A stretch of DNA of 64,000 nucleotides from Mariannaea sp. PMI_226 (taxonomy: Eukaryota; Ascomycota; Sordariomycetes; Hypocreales; Nectriaceae). Where the stretch lies: positions 1-64,000 of the forward strand of contig JANFOG010000002.1 of NCBI GenBank assembly GCA_024336345.1. Reading direction: 5' to 3'. Shown here in pieces: positions 46,032 to 57,974 of the stretch. Numbering within the stretch: the stretch's first letter is position 1; each line of letters starts with the position of its first letter. Below the pieces are notes generated by a model. It did not search any database, was not told the DNA's origin, and worked only from the letters and a program-made list of their open reading frames with translations. A program made the position numbers and the translations under genes.

Positions 46032-47349
46032 TCATAATGATAACCCTTCTTTAACAACTCGCAAAGGCCATTCCAATAGCTCGTTCCACAGCGGAGGGAG
46101 GGAATTAGAGAGGGCCATTACTTCTCGTGCCCCCGTTTTGCCAACAAACCAGAAGTCATTCAACATTGTCAAAAGCGCAAAGTAGTGAGCCAGAATCACA
46201 AGCGCCCGAGGACTCGAATCTTCAACGAGGGTGACAAAGTGCGCATCCACAATCACTGGAAATAAAATGAGGCGCCTGGCAACGATCTCGAACTTGTCCT
46301 TCTTTTCCACCAACTCGTAGATCCCACGTATGTAATTCTCCGCCGACACATACGCTTCTTTGGTAGCAGTATCCCAGAGCTTCGGGTTGTCGATGTCGTT
46401 TCGCCCCTTTTTGGCGCTAGATAGAGGTTGCAGGAGATGAGCAAAAGTGTGTGTGCCAATTGTGCCATCAGATCCACCGATCTCCCACTCGTGATATGTT
46501 GAATGAATCATTTTGGATACCTGTGTGGCATGATTTTCGCCTACCATATTCCAGCCTATCTCGTATAAGTGGTAGTGGCTTTTGGTGATGCGAAGCCACT
46601 CAACTGGGGGACAGTAAGGCTCCAAGACTCGCTGCGAAAGGATGAAGCACGCCATCAACCGCATGAGATTAGCCGTCATGAATAAACAATCGATATTCTC
46701 GGCCTGGATATGAGCAAGTTCTTGACGATGGTGCTGGAACGCAAGCCTACTATACTGTTCATGCTGACCCCACGCATTCTTCTTGTCTGGCGCCGATGGT
46801 GCATTCCCTTCTAATTTCGACTTATGCAGTGCTGCCATAGCAAAGATGCTATATAATAGGGCTTTTGATTTGAATGCCATGCGGGGTATGGCTTTCACGT
46901 AAAATTCGTGCGCTGTTTCTTTGTCAAACGGTATAGACGGCCCAGTTTCCGTTACGTAGAAATGCATCAATTCCAGCTCAGTCATCCGTCTTTCTGCTGA
47001 TTCCGCTGGCTCATCCGCATCTGTACTACTCATAGCGGAAGACGGCTTAGTGGCTATGTCGTGTCTTGGCTGAGCGACATTGGGCCCTGAACGATCGTAG
47101 ACGCAATCACTGCCGTGCCTTGTGCAGTTCCGACAGCAAGGCTTGGCTTCATCGCACTCCATTCGGCATTCGTGTCAGTACGGGTGCAACTTTCGCTGAA
47201 AGTGAGCTGTGGTAACCTACCTTGACTCTCCTAACACGGCATTTCTGACAGCCGGTGCGAGACTTCCTATGGAATTGTCTCGTCACCCCTGTACGAATTA
47301 CCCCGCTGAGGTCGAGGCCATCGACAAATGTTGGCGAGGTGTTTGGCAT
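46032..47349 (-). CDS. Zn2Cys6 fungal-specific transcription factor
   Basis: Exons 47349-47221 and 47156-46032, with a 64-bp intron, give 417 residues. The binuclear zinc cluster is perfect when spliced: C34-x2-C37-x6-C44-x6-C51-x2-C54-x6-C61. The intron falls exactly between Lys43 and Cys44 inside the cluster. The rest resembles the short Upc2-like subclass with a fungal transcription-factor domain (ELELMHFYVTETGPSIPFD near residue 105, then SKALLYSIFAMAALH). It would act in the nucleus. Divergent or nearby genes do not form an obvious cluster, so its targets are unknown. ATG at 47349 is the first in frame. Without splicing the cluster would be cut in half, which supports the model. Confidence 0.87.
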
Positions 47350-50300
47350 TGAAGGTAGGCTTCGGTGTTATCGATTAGCCTCGTTCAGCTTCGTCTGGGC
47401 AAGTGAAAGGATCCAAGGGTTAAAGATGGGAGTGAGGTGGAGCAGCGCGGGGTCTAGATGCGCGGAGCCCCATGAAAATGACTCAGCATTGTCCGTCGAC
47501 AGCCAACCAGAAGCAGATTTCTCCTCTCATTTTCTGTGAAGCTAGCAAAGCTCCGTTCCAATATGCCGTGCACTAGTCCGCGGCTCGGATGCCACTTCCT
47601 CAGCAGTAGCTCTCAAAGACACCAAATCGTTCGCAGCATGAGTCACTGTGGCGGCATTGATCACGTTCTCGCGACCTCCACAGTTCTTTGAAGCAGCAAT
47701 GAATGATTCAAGAGCAGTGCAACCAGCCCGTGATTTCATCAAAAGAAAGATATGTACGAAGTATCTAGTCTTATTGAGCAGAGACCTTGTTGGCCAACTT
47801 CGACCTGGATCAAGTAGGTGATCAGAAACGTCCTGAGAAGAAATATCGCACGCCCACGAGGGCCACTGGACCAAGTTGCATGATTTTCAAGTCAAGGAAT
47901 CTCACTCAATCATCCTGTTCTTCCCGTTTTTATACCCTACAACATGTTACGCAATAGCCTGCCGTTCCTGTCTAAAGATTGTCAGCGCCGCAGCTGCGAT
48001 TAGTCAGGCGCTCTGATGGTCATTAAAAAAAAATGGTCTGAGATTGTTCGTGTGAGAAGCACTCAAATGAATCAGTCTTCATACCTTGTTGATCTTTCGT
48101 TCATAGCCGTGACTCTCCATATTCGGAAAAGACTCTTCGTGCTGTTTTAGCCTCCCCCGCTTCTTTAGGCCTGGTTCTCTATCGCATTATGAGAGAACCG
48201 TCGCATTTCAACGTCATCTATACGATGTATGTGCTGCACTCTTCCATTGCCTTCACGTCTCCCTTTGCTTTTCTGCTCAGGGCCTCTGTGCCTCTCTAGA
48301 TCCTGGGTGGGCGCGCCTCCAGATATCAGCCCCAAAATTTCTCGGTTGACGGCAGGATGAGAAGGGTCAAGGTAGCGATTCTGAAATTTTGTGCTCGGTC
48401 GGAGCTTCCATTAAGTTAGATGATCGATCGGATTCTCTGTTGCCTGCACGCGCACGCACGTTAGAAACACTTCGTCAACCCGATCAGAGCGTTAAGACTT
48501 ACATAAGTTGTCTGAGATCTTTTGTCGAGCTACTCGTTGAGTTTGATGAGACATTTTTTGACTCGGTGGCCCGTTTTTTTATTCATCCACAGATCTGGTA
48601 TCATGAGACGCTGGAATTTCCGATTCGGAAAAATATACCAAAAGAGGGACATCTTGCATATTCACTATACCGTTACTTCGGCGGCATGGATTTCTCAAAA
48701 AAATTCAATAAATGCCTCCAGTTGAACTTGAATTCGGGATTTTAGGTGCCATTGGTGTTATTGACTGACCTCTTGCCATCCGATAGCAACTACAGGGTTA
48801 TGAGCGCTGATGAAACACATCAGCCCTCGTGGAGAGAACAGCTCGTTGTGTATTTGTCTAGGAATGAGCTGGTCTTCGAGGAAACCACATTCTGATTCAG
48901 CGCAGCAGTTCCAAATTGAACAGCTGTACCGACAAGTATTGAAATTGGCCTTGGAGCAGGACTAGCACCAAAACCTGCGCACCCACTGCTGTGAGGCCTG
49001 CGTTCCCTTACACGGTATTGTTGCATGATGGATGAATTCAAGAAAGAAAGTGAGAAATACCATAGTTTTCAAGGAGAGGGGTATAAGCCAATATGAACGC
49101 TCGGTCCTTGTTACCTGGGCGTCGTTGAGAAATCACAAGTTGACGGCTCAAGGTAGGCCAGGAGCTAAATCTTTGGTTGTTGCGTGCAGTATCATTGGTG
49201 TGCCATATTGATTGGTCGGACCCGGAAACGTAGGTGGAAAGGCCATTACCATAAGACAAGTTGGGTATTGCGAAGGTCATTGCTTTTTGAAGGTAAGAAT
49301 AAGTTCAACTTCACACTTTTCCCTTTGGTTTTGTCAGGTTTGCAAAGAAATGTGGCAGAAAGGATGAACAACTAAGTTGTTGCTAAGCGATTTGAAGTTG
49401 AATAGTAGGGTATATCTTATTTGGATTTATGAGGGTAATTAATACCTCCTCATACCCATGCGAGAACAGTATACAATGTAGCTAATATTTACCGTATCCA
49501 TTGTTTGATTTGCAACTCACTGATGTACGTGCGGAGTGCTGTTGACGAGGCCGACTGGACCCACCTCGTTTAGCCCAATAAGGAACGATGGGGTGCGAAA
49601 ACGACAAACCATCGGCTTTCCGGCCGAAGACGAACTCTTAGTCAGCACTAGCCACCTGCTAGTGCAGTCAGGCACGAGGGGCTCTAGTCCTGCGAGAATG
49701 CGTGAACGACTTAGTGCATTGTTTCCTCCCAGAGCCACTCTATGACGTCTATGAGGGGTCGCGCTGTGTATGTACTATATAACTATCCATATCTGATTTC
49801 CATTACCCTCTAGTTAACCTCAATACGGCCAGGTTCTAGGTCTAAGTTTCTACCATGGGGATATAGTTTTTCCTGCTTTCTTGTATCCTCTCTATCTTAC
49901 TCTAGATGTCTTCTCAGCCAAGCCCCATCTCCGTGTAGCAGATTTATCATGCAATTCTACAGCCGTCTAAGCGTCACCCGGTCATCTTCCTACTGAGGAA
50001 CTGACCCTACTCACATGCTGAAGCAGTTGGATTGGGGCTGAGGCAGAGACGCATCAATTGAAATTCTCCGCAAGATCCACTGATCTACAACATGAAGTAG
50101 CTCCCGTACTGCGGCTCGCTCTCGTTCATCCATAAATGGCATGGTGCGGATCGGCTGGGCAGGGTCCCCGGCTTTAGACTTCGGGGTGCCGACTGGGGCT
50201 AGAGTCAATCAGTGCCCTTTCGAGTTAAACGAAGAGCTGAACGAGGTTGCCCAGAAGGCTATGCTATTGCAGTCTTATAGGATCCTTACCACATCTCAGA

Positions 50301-50469
50301 GATTATGTGAAGACCTCACATCTATAAAAGACTGGTCTCCGTTCCTATAGAGTCATGACAGATCAATATTATCAGGCTTTCTATAGTCTTCTCCCTTATC
50401 CAACTTTCCAAAGCTGTAGTTTATCGTGCGCTTATTTGCCCCGAACCTGGATATTTTGAAACCGCTGTC
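47350..50469. other. Three kilobases without a supported gene
   Basis: Candidates looked at: a plus frame at 48389-48745 (118 codons, no ATG), a minus pair at 49038-49280 and 48820-49041 that might be two exons, and overlapping frames at 49517-49745 and 50011-50350. None shows a family motif. The first half of the stretch is the promoter side of the Zn2Cys6 gene. Confidence 0.35.
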
Positions 50470-51874
50470 ATGAAAATCACATCACTTACTATCTTACTGA
50501 GCTGCATCGGCTTCCACGAGGTAAGTTATCCAGCCTCAATCGAGAGTCTTGTTCTCACGCCATGTGCTAATCAATTATACTTAGGCATTTGCACTTCCTG
50601 GAAAATCCTTCATCAATCCTCAGAAGAGAGACAGCTCTAAATCTTCTAACTCGGACCGCATGTATCAGCTCAGTGGCGACCCGGAGTTCCACTATGAAAT
50701 CTTACGTGCTATGTCTGCTACATCTTCTGAAGGTGCCGATATTGGGGAGCTGCTCGTCACTGCCCAAAAGATCAAGCCTGGCGACTTCGAGAGCTACTAT
50801 GCGGCCTTCAACGAACTCGCGACCCGTGTTCACGAGCAAGCCAAGTCCATTGACGGTGCGAAACACCCGTTCTCAGCCAGAAACACGTTCTTCAGAGCAT
50901 CAACATATTACCGCTCCGCTGACTTCTTTCTCCATGGGAACTGGAGCGATACGCGGATCAACACCTTGTGGAGCAAACAGCTGGATGCTTTCAACTCGGC
51001 CATGAGTTTGCTCCCTGTTCCGGGACAGCGGATTATCTTGAATGCTAAAGACGATAACTTCACAATCCCTGCAATATTCTTTGGCAGTGGCAAGCCGGGA
51101 CCGCAACCTACCATAATCCTTGGTAATGGCTACGATGGATCCCAAGAGGAGATGTTCCACGTCGTGGGTGAAGCAGCCTTGCAGCGCGGCATGAATGTCA
51201 TCACGTACGAAGGGCCGGGGCAGCCGTCCGTAAGACGATATCAAGATCTGGGTTTTATCCCTCAGTGGGAAAGAGTACTCACACCGGTGGTGGACTTTGC
51301 TTTGACGAGACCTGAAGTTGACCCGCACAGCATCGGACTATGGGGCTACTCCTTTGGTGGCTATCTGGCGCCACGAGCCGCTGCATTTGAGCACCGCCTG
51401 GCCGCTGTCTTCGCTATGGATGGTGTATACGATTTTGGACAGACAATCCTTGCCAATCTTCCAGATCCTGTCAAGAAGCTATACGACTCTCGGAATGAAA
51501 CAGCTGTCAATAGTATTCTCAACGATGCCCTCGCTAGCGATTCAATGCCTACGTCAGCGCGATGGTCATTGCAGCAAGGAATGTGGTCTTTCAACGTCAA
51601 GAGCCCGTATGAGTTTATCAGAAGATCGCAGCTCTACAACTTGACAAGTGTGAGCGACAAAATCCAGGCACCGGTGTTTGTCGGAAGCGCTGAGAACGAC
51701 ACTTTCTTTCCCGGTCAAGCTAAGAAGCTCAGTGAGGCACTTGGATCCAAGGCAACATATCATTTATTCAAAGCTGCCGATGGAGCAGGAGAGCATTGCT
51801 CCGTTGGGGCTAGTGCACTAGTCAACCAGGTGACGCTCGATTGGTTTGAGGATATTCTTCGGAGGAGATCCTAG
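50470..51874 (+). CDS. Secreted alpha/beta hydrolase (FrsA/DUF1100-like)
   Basis: Exons 50470-50520 and 50585-51874, with a 64-bp intron (GTAAGT...TTAG), give 446 residues. The short first exon plus the start of exon 2 make a signal peptide (SLTILLSCIGFHEAFALP). The hydrolase fold has an all-helical N-terminal part (about 60-150), then the core. A full catalytic triad can be placed: Ser273 in GYSFGG, Asp389 in SAENDTFF and His421 in GEHCSV. An oxyanion-type strand LGNGYDGSQEEM precedes it. Fungal relatives are esterase- or peptidase-like enzymes, some in secondary-metabolite clusters; substrate cannot be read from sequence. ATG at 50470 is required for the signal. No damage seen. Confidence 0.85.
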
Positions 51875-52149
51875 GATCATTGAGAGAAGGTAGAGAGACT
51901 CATGGCTGTACATAAAGCCTAGGGGCTAAATATTCAAGCTCGGCTTAGTTGCAGCTATGTCGCACTTGAATTGTGGACAATGAGCGTCAGAATAACGTGG
52001 AAAACATCTAGTCGTATAAACTTGCCCTGATTACTCATAGTATCCGCGAATAACTTCTAAGCTAATATTGTTTGGGATGGCGTACTTTTTCGGGATTTCG
52101 TATTCAGAGTATGAATGGTTTAGATGTATGTTTTTCGCCTAGGAAATAA

Positions 52150-52345
52150 CGATCTGGCTGGTCCCCAAGGGATAAACCGGGTCGTAATTGGTTTAAGCTG
52201 GTGGAGAGTATCGGAGCGACATCAATTTGAATTAGTTTTTGAATGGTCTTACTATGTTTAGTGATGCATAAGTAGGTTGTGGCAACAAATTTGTATTGGA
52301 ACTTGAGCAGCCAAGTAGAGTATATAATGATAAAGACTGTGGTTT
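52150..52345 (-). repeat. Inverted, diverged chromovirus LTR copy
   Basis: The reverse complement of 5450-5636 aligns from ACGATCTGGCTGGTCCCCAAGG, through GATAAACCGGGTCGTAATTGG, to a weaker match around GCATAAGTAGGTTGTGG and GAGCAGCCAAGTAGAG. It is G+C-richer than the 5.2-kb copy. Confidence 0.6.
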
Positions 52346-52752
52346 GCATACTGCGCGGGAGTAAGCATGCTCACTTGCTATTATGTCCATGTACCCACGG
52401 TTCTCAGGTGTCGAGCTATAGGGTAGACAGGTGAGTAAGTGAACCACTCACTGTTGCCTGACTGGTGCCTGAAAAATCCATGTTTTAGGTCCCTGACGCA
52501 TATTACGTTCTCGGTAAAAATACAACTAGCTAGAAACATGCCCCGTGGCTTTTCGACTGGTAGTCTTTGCGGCTATGTAGAAGCGCTGGATTTAGATGCG
52601 TAGCCGAAACCGACCTACACAGTGCTGCCTACAATTAATCCAGACGAGGGTTCGTTTCATAAAACGTGGCAAGTATTCCGCAGCCGTCCTCTGTTACCAA
52701 CTAACATACGTTTTCTCAAAGAAAGAAACCTATCATCCCACTCTAGACAAAC

Positions 52753-53679
52753 ATGTTCTACTCGCGGCCGTCTGGTCTCGAAGCACTGCTGGATAGGCCC
52801 CGTCCGAGCCGTTGGCAGAAGTTCTGGGCGGCGCCCTACGTCTTCATCGCCCAACAGCTCTACGCGTTCACCAGGCCAGCGACGCCATCCCAAACCATCG
52901 TCAAACCAGTGAAAATTGTGTGCATTTCCGACACGCATAACTCTCAGCCGACAAAGATTCCAAAGGGGGACGTGCTGATTCACGCCGGTGACCTCACTCA
53001 ATCGGGCTCGTTTAAGGAGCTTCAGCAGACGATTGACTGGCTTCGCTCGCAACCACATCCACATAAGATTGTTGTCGCGGGCAACCACGATATGCTATTA
53101 GACGACTCGCTGGACCATCGTCTTCTATATGAACACGATACCCGGAAGCGTGAAGAACTGGACTGGGGCGATATCATCTATCTCCAAGATTCATCCACCA
53201 CTGTGACCTGTTTCAATGGTCGACAGCTTCAGATCTACGGCAGTCCCAAGTCCGCGAAAAACGGGAACTGGGCATTTCAATACCCACGTTCAAACGAAGT
53301 CTGGAAAGGCGCCGTGCCTGGCGGGACGGACGTTCTCATCACACATGGGCCACCCAGAGCACACCTCGATCTTCTGAATCTGGGTTGCACTCAGCTTCTC
53401 GATGAACTTTGGAGAGTTCGCCCCTCCCTCCACGTTTATGGCCACGTGCATGATGGGTACGGGCAGGAATGGCTGTACTACGACGGACTTCAGAGGGCAT
53501 TCGAGAGGATTGTTATTGCACGTGGTGGCTTGTTGAACTTGCTAAAGATCATGACCGAGGCATTGCAATGGTGCTGGACACCAATGAAACCAGGATCCAA
53601 GACACTACTGGTCAATCCGAGTGTGGTCGGCGGGTTCAAGGACGATCAGAAGCGGCGGCCTATTGTAGTCATGATCTGA
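52753..53679 (+). CDS. Calcineurin-like metallophosphoesterase
   Basis: A 308-residue single-exon protein. All metal-ligand motifs of the family are present: Asp60 and His62 in ISDTHN, Asp80 in HAGDLT, Asn111 and His112 in VAGNHD, then THGPP near 197 and YGHVHDGYG near 233. The N-terminus (residues 1-45) is basic and aromatic with no clear signal. It belongs with the small UPF0046/rhamnogalacturonate-type group of cytosolic phosphoesterases found in fungi; the substrate is unknown. The start codon sits right after a tRNA-free spacer with an LTR relic. No damage. Confidence 0.88.
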   Translation: MFYSRPSGLEALLDRPRPSRWQKFWAAPYVFIAQQLYAFTRPATPSQTIVKPVKIVCISDTHNSQPTKIPKGDVLIHAGDLTQSGSFKELQQTIDWLRSQPHPHKIVVAGNHDMLLDDSLDHRLLYEHDTRKREELDWGDIIYLQDSSTTVTCFNGRQLQIYGSPKSAKNGNWAFQYPRSNEVWKGAVPGGTDVLITHGPPRAHLDLLNLGCTQLLDELWRVRPSLHVYGHVHDGYGQEWLYYDGLQRAFERIVIARGGLLNLLKIMTEALQWCWTPMKPGSKTLLVNPSVVGGFKDDQKRRPIVVMI

Positions 53680-53953
53680 AGGTATGGTTTCATCCACAAC
53701 AATGTTTGATTGAGGGAACAAGGCCATGCAAAAGAATAAATTTGGCTCTCCCGCTTGATGTCAGTCAAGCAAACGCCGACTCTGGGTAGCCTATTGCTCT
53801 AGGTCTGAGTCTTGGGGGTCGGACACGCGAGTTATGTTTTCTGTCCTAAATAGGAAACTCACGTAACCCTAGCACAATATAGTAACCCTCTCTATTTTCA
53901 ATCTTTAAGTATAATAAATACTAGAGTAAGCGGCAGAAATATAGTGACTCCCT

Positions 53954-55609
53954 TCAATGGTTTTGCACTATAAAGTCCCGGAAAGCAACTTCAAGACCGT
54001 CAGTTTTGTCAACAGAATGAGCAAATATGCCAAAGATGGGCCCTGACATTTTTCGGCAGGCTAGGTCTTTCGTCGCGCATGATCCAACCTCAACCCAGTC
54101 ATTGTCGCTTAACAAGCCCGTCATTGTGTAAAATGTATAGCTCCTGGTCGATGCCTCAATCTTTAAACGTAACTTAGTTGCCTCCCTACGAATTGGGATC
54201 CGGGTCGGCAGAACAATGTCGACACCAGTGGCCCCATTGTGGATATTGCACGTCACTTCTGCATTGCCGAAGTCGTATGTTAGAGTTATGTGTCGGAGTG
54301 AATCTTTGTACACTGACAGGCCTGCTTTGACCCCTCGCCTCTCCTCAGTAGTACTAGCCTCAAGGTCGAGTGTGGCACCAGCTATGGCACTCAGAGATCT
54401 CTGTCTTTTGCCAATAAAGGTACTCGTACCGTAAGGTTCTGACAGATTGGAGACGCTCGGCGTTAAGGAAAAGCTTCCTTCCCAAGTTTTGGGTAGCTTG
54501 TACTTGGAGAAGTCTGGAGTCCGGTTGTAGACATCCTCTATGCCGGGCGGTGCTGTACAGCGGATAGGATCACTGACCCCTATCTGCGCGATTGGCCCTG
54601 TGAACTTGGCCTTGGGTTGCATGACTTTGGGCCAGTCATTCTCGGACCATTCAACTGTGGTGAGGAATGTCTCTCTTGAGAGAGGCTGGCATGTCTCCTC
54701 ATCGCGGACGCCGAGCACCACTGCCCACCACTGACCAGCGGCATCCTGGAAAAATTCACCGTGTCCTACATTCTGGATATACTCATTCTTTTCGTGTGCC
54801 GTAAGTATGGGGCTACAACCGTCAGCCGTCTCATATGGCCCCCATATATCTTTCGACCTCGCCATGGTTACCATATGGTGTTCAAAGGTCTCACCTTCAG
54901 CGGCCAGTAAATAGTACCGTTTCCCGATTTTGTAGATATGAGAACCTTCCGTGTCATATCGAGCATGGCCGCCCCAAATTTCTCGTTCCTCAGAGAGCGC
55001 TTTACCCGTTTCTAGGTCGATTTCAAATTGGACAATTTTTGTGGGGGGCTGCTTCAGCCGGTCGCCCAAGAAACAGGCTCCCTGGAAATAGACACGCTCA
55101 TCGTCATCGAAGAAAAGGCTGGGATCGAGGCCGTTGAACACTATAGATACGGGATCGCTCCACACTCTGTTGAAGCTATCTTTCGTCGAAATGACAAAGT
55201 TGTCCAACCGAAGAGAGTCCGTCGTCGAGACTGCGTTTGTGCAGACGATGTAGAACGTATTATTGTGATGCCTTATAGTTGGTGCAAATAGGCCGCCGTG
55301 TGCGATCATGGTATGGCCAGTGTCAAGGAGAAACACCCCTGTAGCTGCTCTTGTGAGACTTAACTGTTCTCTTCGGTTTATTGCATGGCCTGGGGCTGTG
55401 GTCAACTCTTAACCTCCATTTTATTGGCCATACTAGAACTCACCTATTAGTGTCCAATTCCTTAAATCACTCGACACGTATATAGGGATACCGAGAAATA
55501 AGAAAAATGAGGAGGTGACCAAGTAGAACACCCCATCAACGTTGACGACGGAAGGGTCAGCAGCGAAACCAGATACAACAGGATTTTGATACACCTAGAA
55601 GTTCGACAT
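53954..55609 (-). CDS. GH43 family glycosidase (beta-xylosidase/arabinofuranosidase type), N-terminus doubtful
   Basis: Exon 2 (55389-53954) joins exon 1 (ending 55444) over a 54-bp intron (GTGAGT...CCAG) to restore NWTLIGHAINRREQLSLTRA, a hallmark GH43 segment. The catalytic base Asp is in GFAADPSVV, the modulator Asp in NGLDPSLFFDDD, and the acid Glu in DTEGSHIYK. A C-terminal beta-sandwich of about 200 residues follows, as in GH43 xylosidases with an accessory domain (DUF1349-like). From ATG at 55609 the frame reads M-S-N-F-TAG before VYQNPVVSGF. Either the TAG is a nonsense change from TGG, or TTCTAG is a 3' splice site and the true first exon lies upstream. Without a signal peptide the enzyme would be intracellular. 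Confidence 0.8.
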
Positions 55610-56231
55610 AATCGCTGGTTTGGTACTCAGGTGAGGGGTCCAGGTAGGCGTGACGGTTGGTGGCTATTTCGGTAATCGGATAACTAGTCTAGATAGACGT
55701 AATACGTGGTATCCGATATTGGGATACAAATATATATACTGTCCTTTGGGAAGCCCAAAACATACCTGTGGAGTCGAGTGCCTTGCGGAAGGGTCGGCTT
55801 GAGGTTAGGGTTTGATAACAGGGTTAGGGTGTCAACTTTTGATATAACGTAGATACATTGATCTACTTTACTATATTATTAAATAGAGGCGGCGCGAGGG
55901 ATAGGTAACTAGTGATGCTATATGAAATGCACAACAGTAGCATAGCGGTCGTATTAGCAGCCTCGCGGTTAGGTCTAGCTATTGTGACTACTAAGGATGA
56001 CTCTTTAAGGTAGGAAATCCTTAAGAAAGTGTAGATTTCAATTTTGCAGAGCATGTAGCTAATGAAAACGATGTATAATCTCTCTTCAAGTTCTACCACT
56101 ACTTTAAGAAAAATATTAAACTAATGCCTTCCACTCTATCCTCTTATCATAGAGGTTAGCCACCATAAATTGCTGCTTTCATATGAGTGTCTTCTCGTGC
56201 TAACCCAACTGGTGGCTACACAAGCAACATA
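55610..56231. other. Intergenic
   Basis: TTAGGGTT-like motifs appear near 55805-55832. A minus opening at 55863-56099 has no recognisable content. Confidence 0.4.
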
Positions 56232-57974
56232 TCAAACATTAGTAAACTGAGCACCAAAATCGATATAATAGAAGCCTGCAGGGGCGCTAGCTGGGGCTGT
56301 AAAGGTATTGATTGCAGCACTGTTCACAATCTGTTGCCCAGTCGGGCTAGTTAGTCGGACTGCAATGGGGAGATTAAATGGTCCAGTTCCGCTTGGTATT
56401 GTCCAGGAGCCGTATCTCTCTTGTGGCCGGCTGGAAGTGTAGTTAGGATCGTGAACAAGTGCGACCCACTGGTCAGAGCCCGAACCCTTGATCTCAATCT
56501 TGGTGACGCTGCCGGGACCGTTCGTATTTACCGCTGAGAGTGCGAAATAATATGGCCCACCTCCATCACGCAGCCAGAGATACACATTGCCCGGTTTGGG
56601 ACAAGGTACCCGTCTGTAGCGTGTTGGAATCACACCTGCGGAGAGGCTACCATTACCTTGCAGCCGACCCATGGCAATGTCGGAGAGGTCTAGATGCATG
56701 CTATCAGATGGGAGCGGGCACCCGTACTTGAAATTAATTTCGCCGCAGTGGTCAGCGCCGGGCCCGCCTAGGGTTTCGCAACTTGTTAGACTCGCAAATA
56801 AGTATGGGAGTACTAATAAATGGGCATACTCACAGCACCACTTGGAATTAGCATCACAGGGGCAGCTGTCGACGACTTCGAGAACAATAGGATCTGTGTA
56901 TCCACTCTCGCCCACTGCATAATCGGTACCGTCCGCTTTTGTGCGGATAAGCTGAAAGCATTCGCCACAAGACAGATAGTTATCCCGATCGCCGACTAAG
57001 GAGGACCAGAACTGTTCTTGTCAGTCTAAATCAAGAAACTGCATTGCCGGAAATTACTGACTTGTGTATAGTAGTCACCGTTCGGTGCAGCAAAATTGCC
57101 TCGCAAGGTAGTGTTCTGGGGATCTTGACACAAGATGGGATACGCTTTGCAGAAGGCGTCGCAAGTGTTTCCTAGCATTGGATCTGTCCAGCTAGCCGTC
57201 GAGCTGCCTTTTGTGCACAGCCCATACATTCCAAAGCCACAGGCCCCGCCGCTTGTCAAGCCGAAATGGGTTGAACGCTAAGACGAATTAGCATTGAGGG
57301 AGGCAGGCAGGCAGCTATGATCGATGCTTACACTGTAATGCCAGTTCTCATTACTAGAAACGTGATGAACCTCACTATACATAGTGCCAGATTTGCAATC
57401 GGCAGATGGCGGAGTCACGCAAGAACCAGTGCAACTCGAACTACAACTTTCGGACGTGTTCTGATTCGAGCAGTATGAAGGGCAGCATACATTGTCGACG
57501 AGTGTCCAGGAGCCGCATGTGCTACCACTGACGCTAGGATAAGCAGATTGTGAGTGCGCTGCCACCGTTGCGGTGTCAGTGGTGGTATAGACTGATGAGC
57601 TAGACCCAGTAGCCGTTGAGGTTTGGGTGGTCAAACTTGTGGACTTGGTTGTCACACTTGATGAGATAGAAGACTGAAACAATTGTCAGACACAGTCTAA
57701 AGGATATTGAAATAGAGTCATCAACGCACTCCAGAACCAGGGATACACTGATAATAGTAATCATTAATGTAGGTGCAAGTGCAACCGGAGACACAACAAG
57801 TGGCCCCTTTCCAACCTGTCCCTCCGCACTGGGCCCTGTAACATATTAGCATTTTGGTTTTGACAACTAATGAGCGATAACCGATATCCCTTACCATTGC
57901 GCTGCACATGACTGTTGCAACGAGATATCAACAAGTCCCAGAAACGCAACCGAGAAAATCAATGATATATGCAT
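56232..57974 (-). CDS. Swollenin/expansin-like secreted protein with CBM1
   Basis: Six exons: 57974-57895, 57835-57730, 57673-57332, 57277-57062, 57011-56834 and 56767-56232. All phases agree, giving 485 residues. The domains in order are: a signal peptide ([15 protein letters not shown]); a CBM1 cellulose-binding module ([19 protein letters not shown]...CIPGSG, residues 27-62); a Ser/Thr-rich linker; a cysteine-rich segment ([17 protein letters not shown]); a GH45-like double-psi barrel ([32 protein letters not shown]); and an expansin C-terminal sandwich ([24 protein letters not shown]...W). Fungal swollenins loosen plant cellulose without clear hydrolysis. The catalytic-type Asp of GH45 cannot be confirmed. 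The middle cysteine-rich block is unusual. Confidence 0.85.

Noticed and set aside
48389..48745. 118-codon plus ORF
   Set aside because: It lacks an ATG at its left end and has no family motif; kept only as a note in the intergenic entry.
50900..51328. 142-codon minus ORF
   Set aside because: It is antisense to the alpha/beta hydrolase with its intact catalytic triad.
52657..53088. 143-codon minus ORF
   Set aside because: It is antisense to the metallophosphoesterase motifs.
55803..55835. TTAGGG-like motifs suggesting an internal telomere
   Set aside because: Only two scattered units (GGTTAGGGTTT and GGGTTAGGGTG) occur, too few to call an array.
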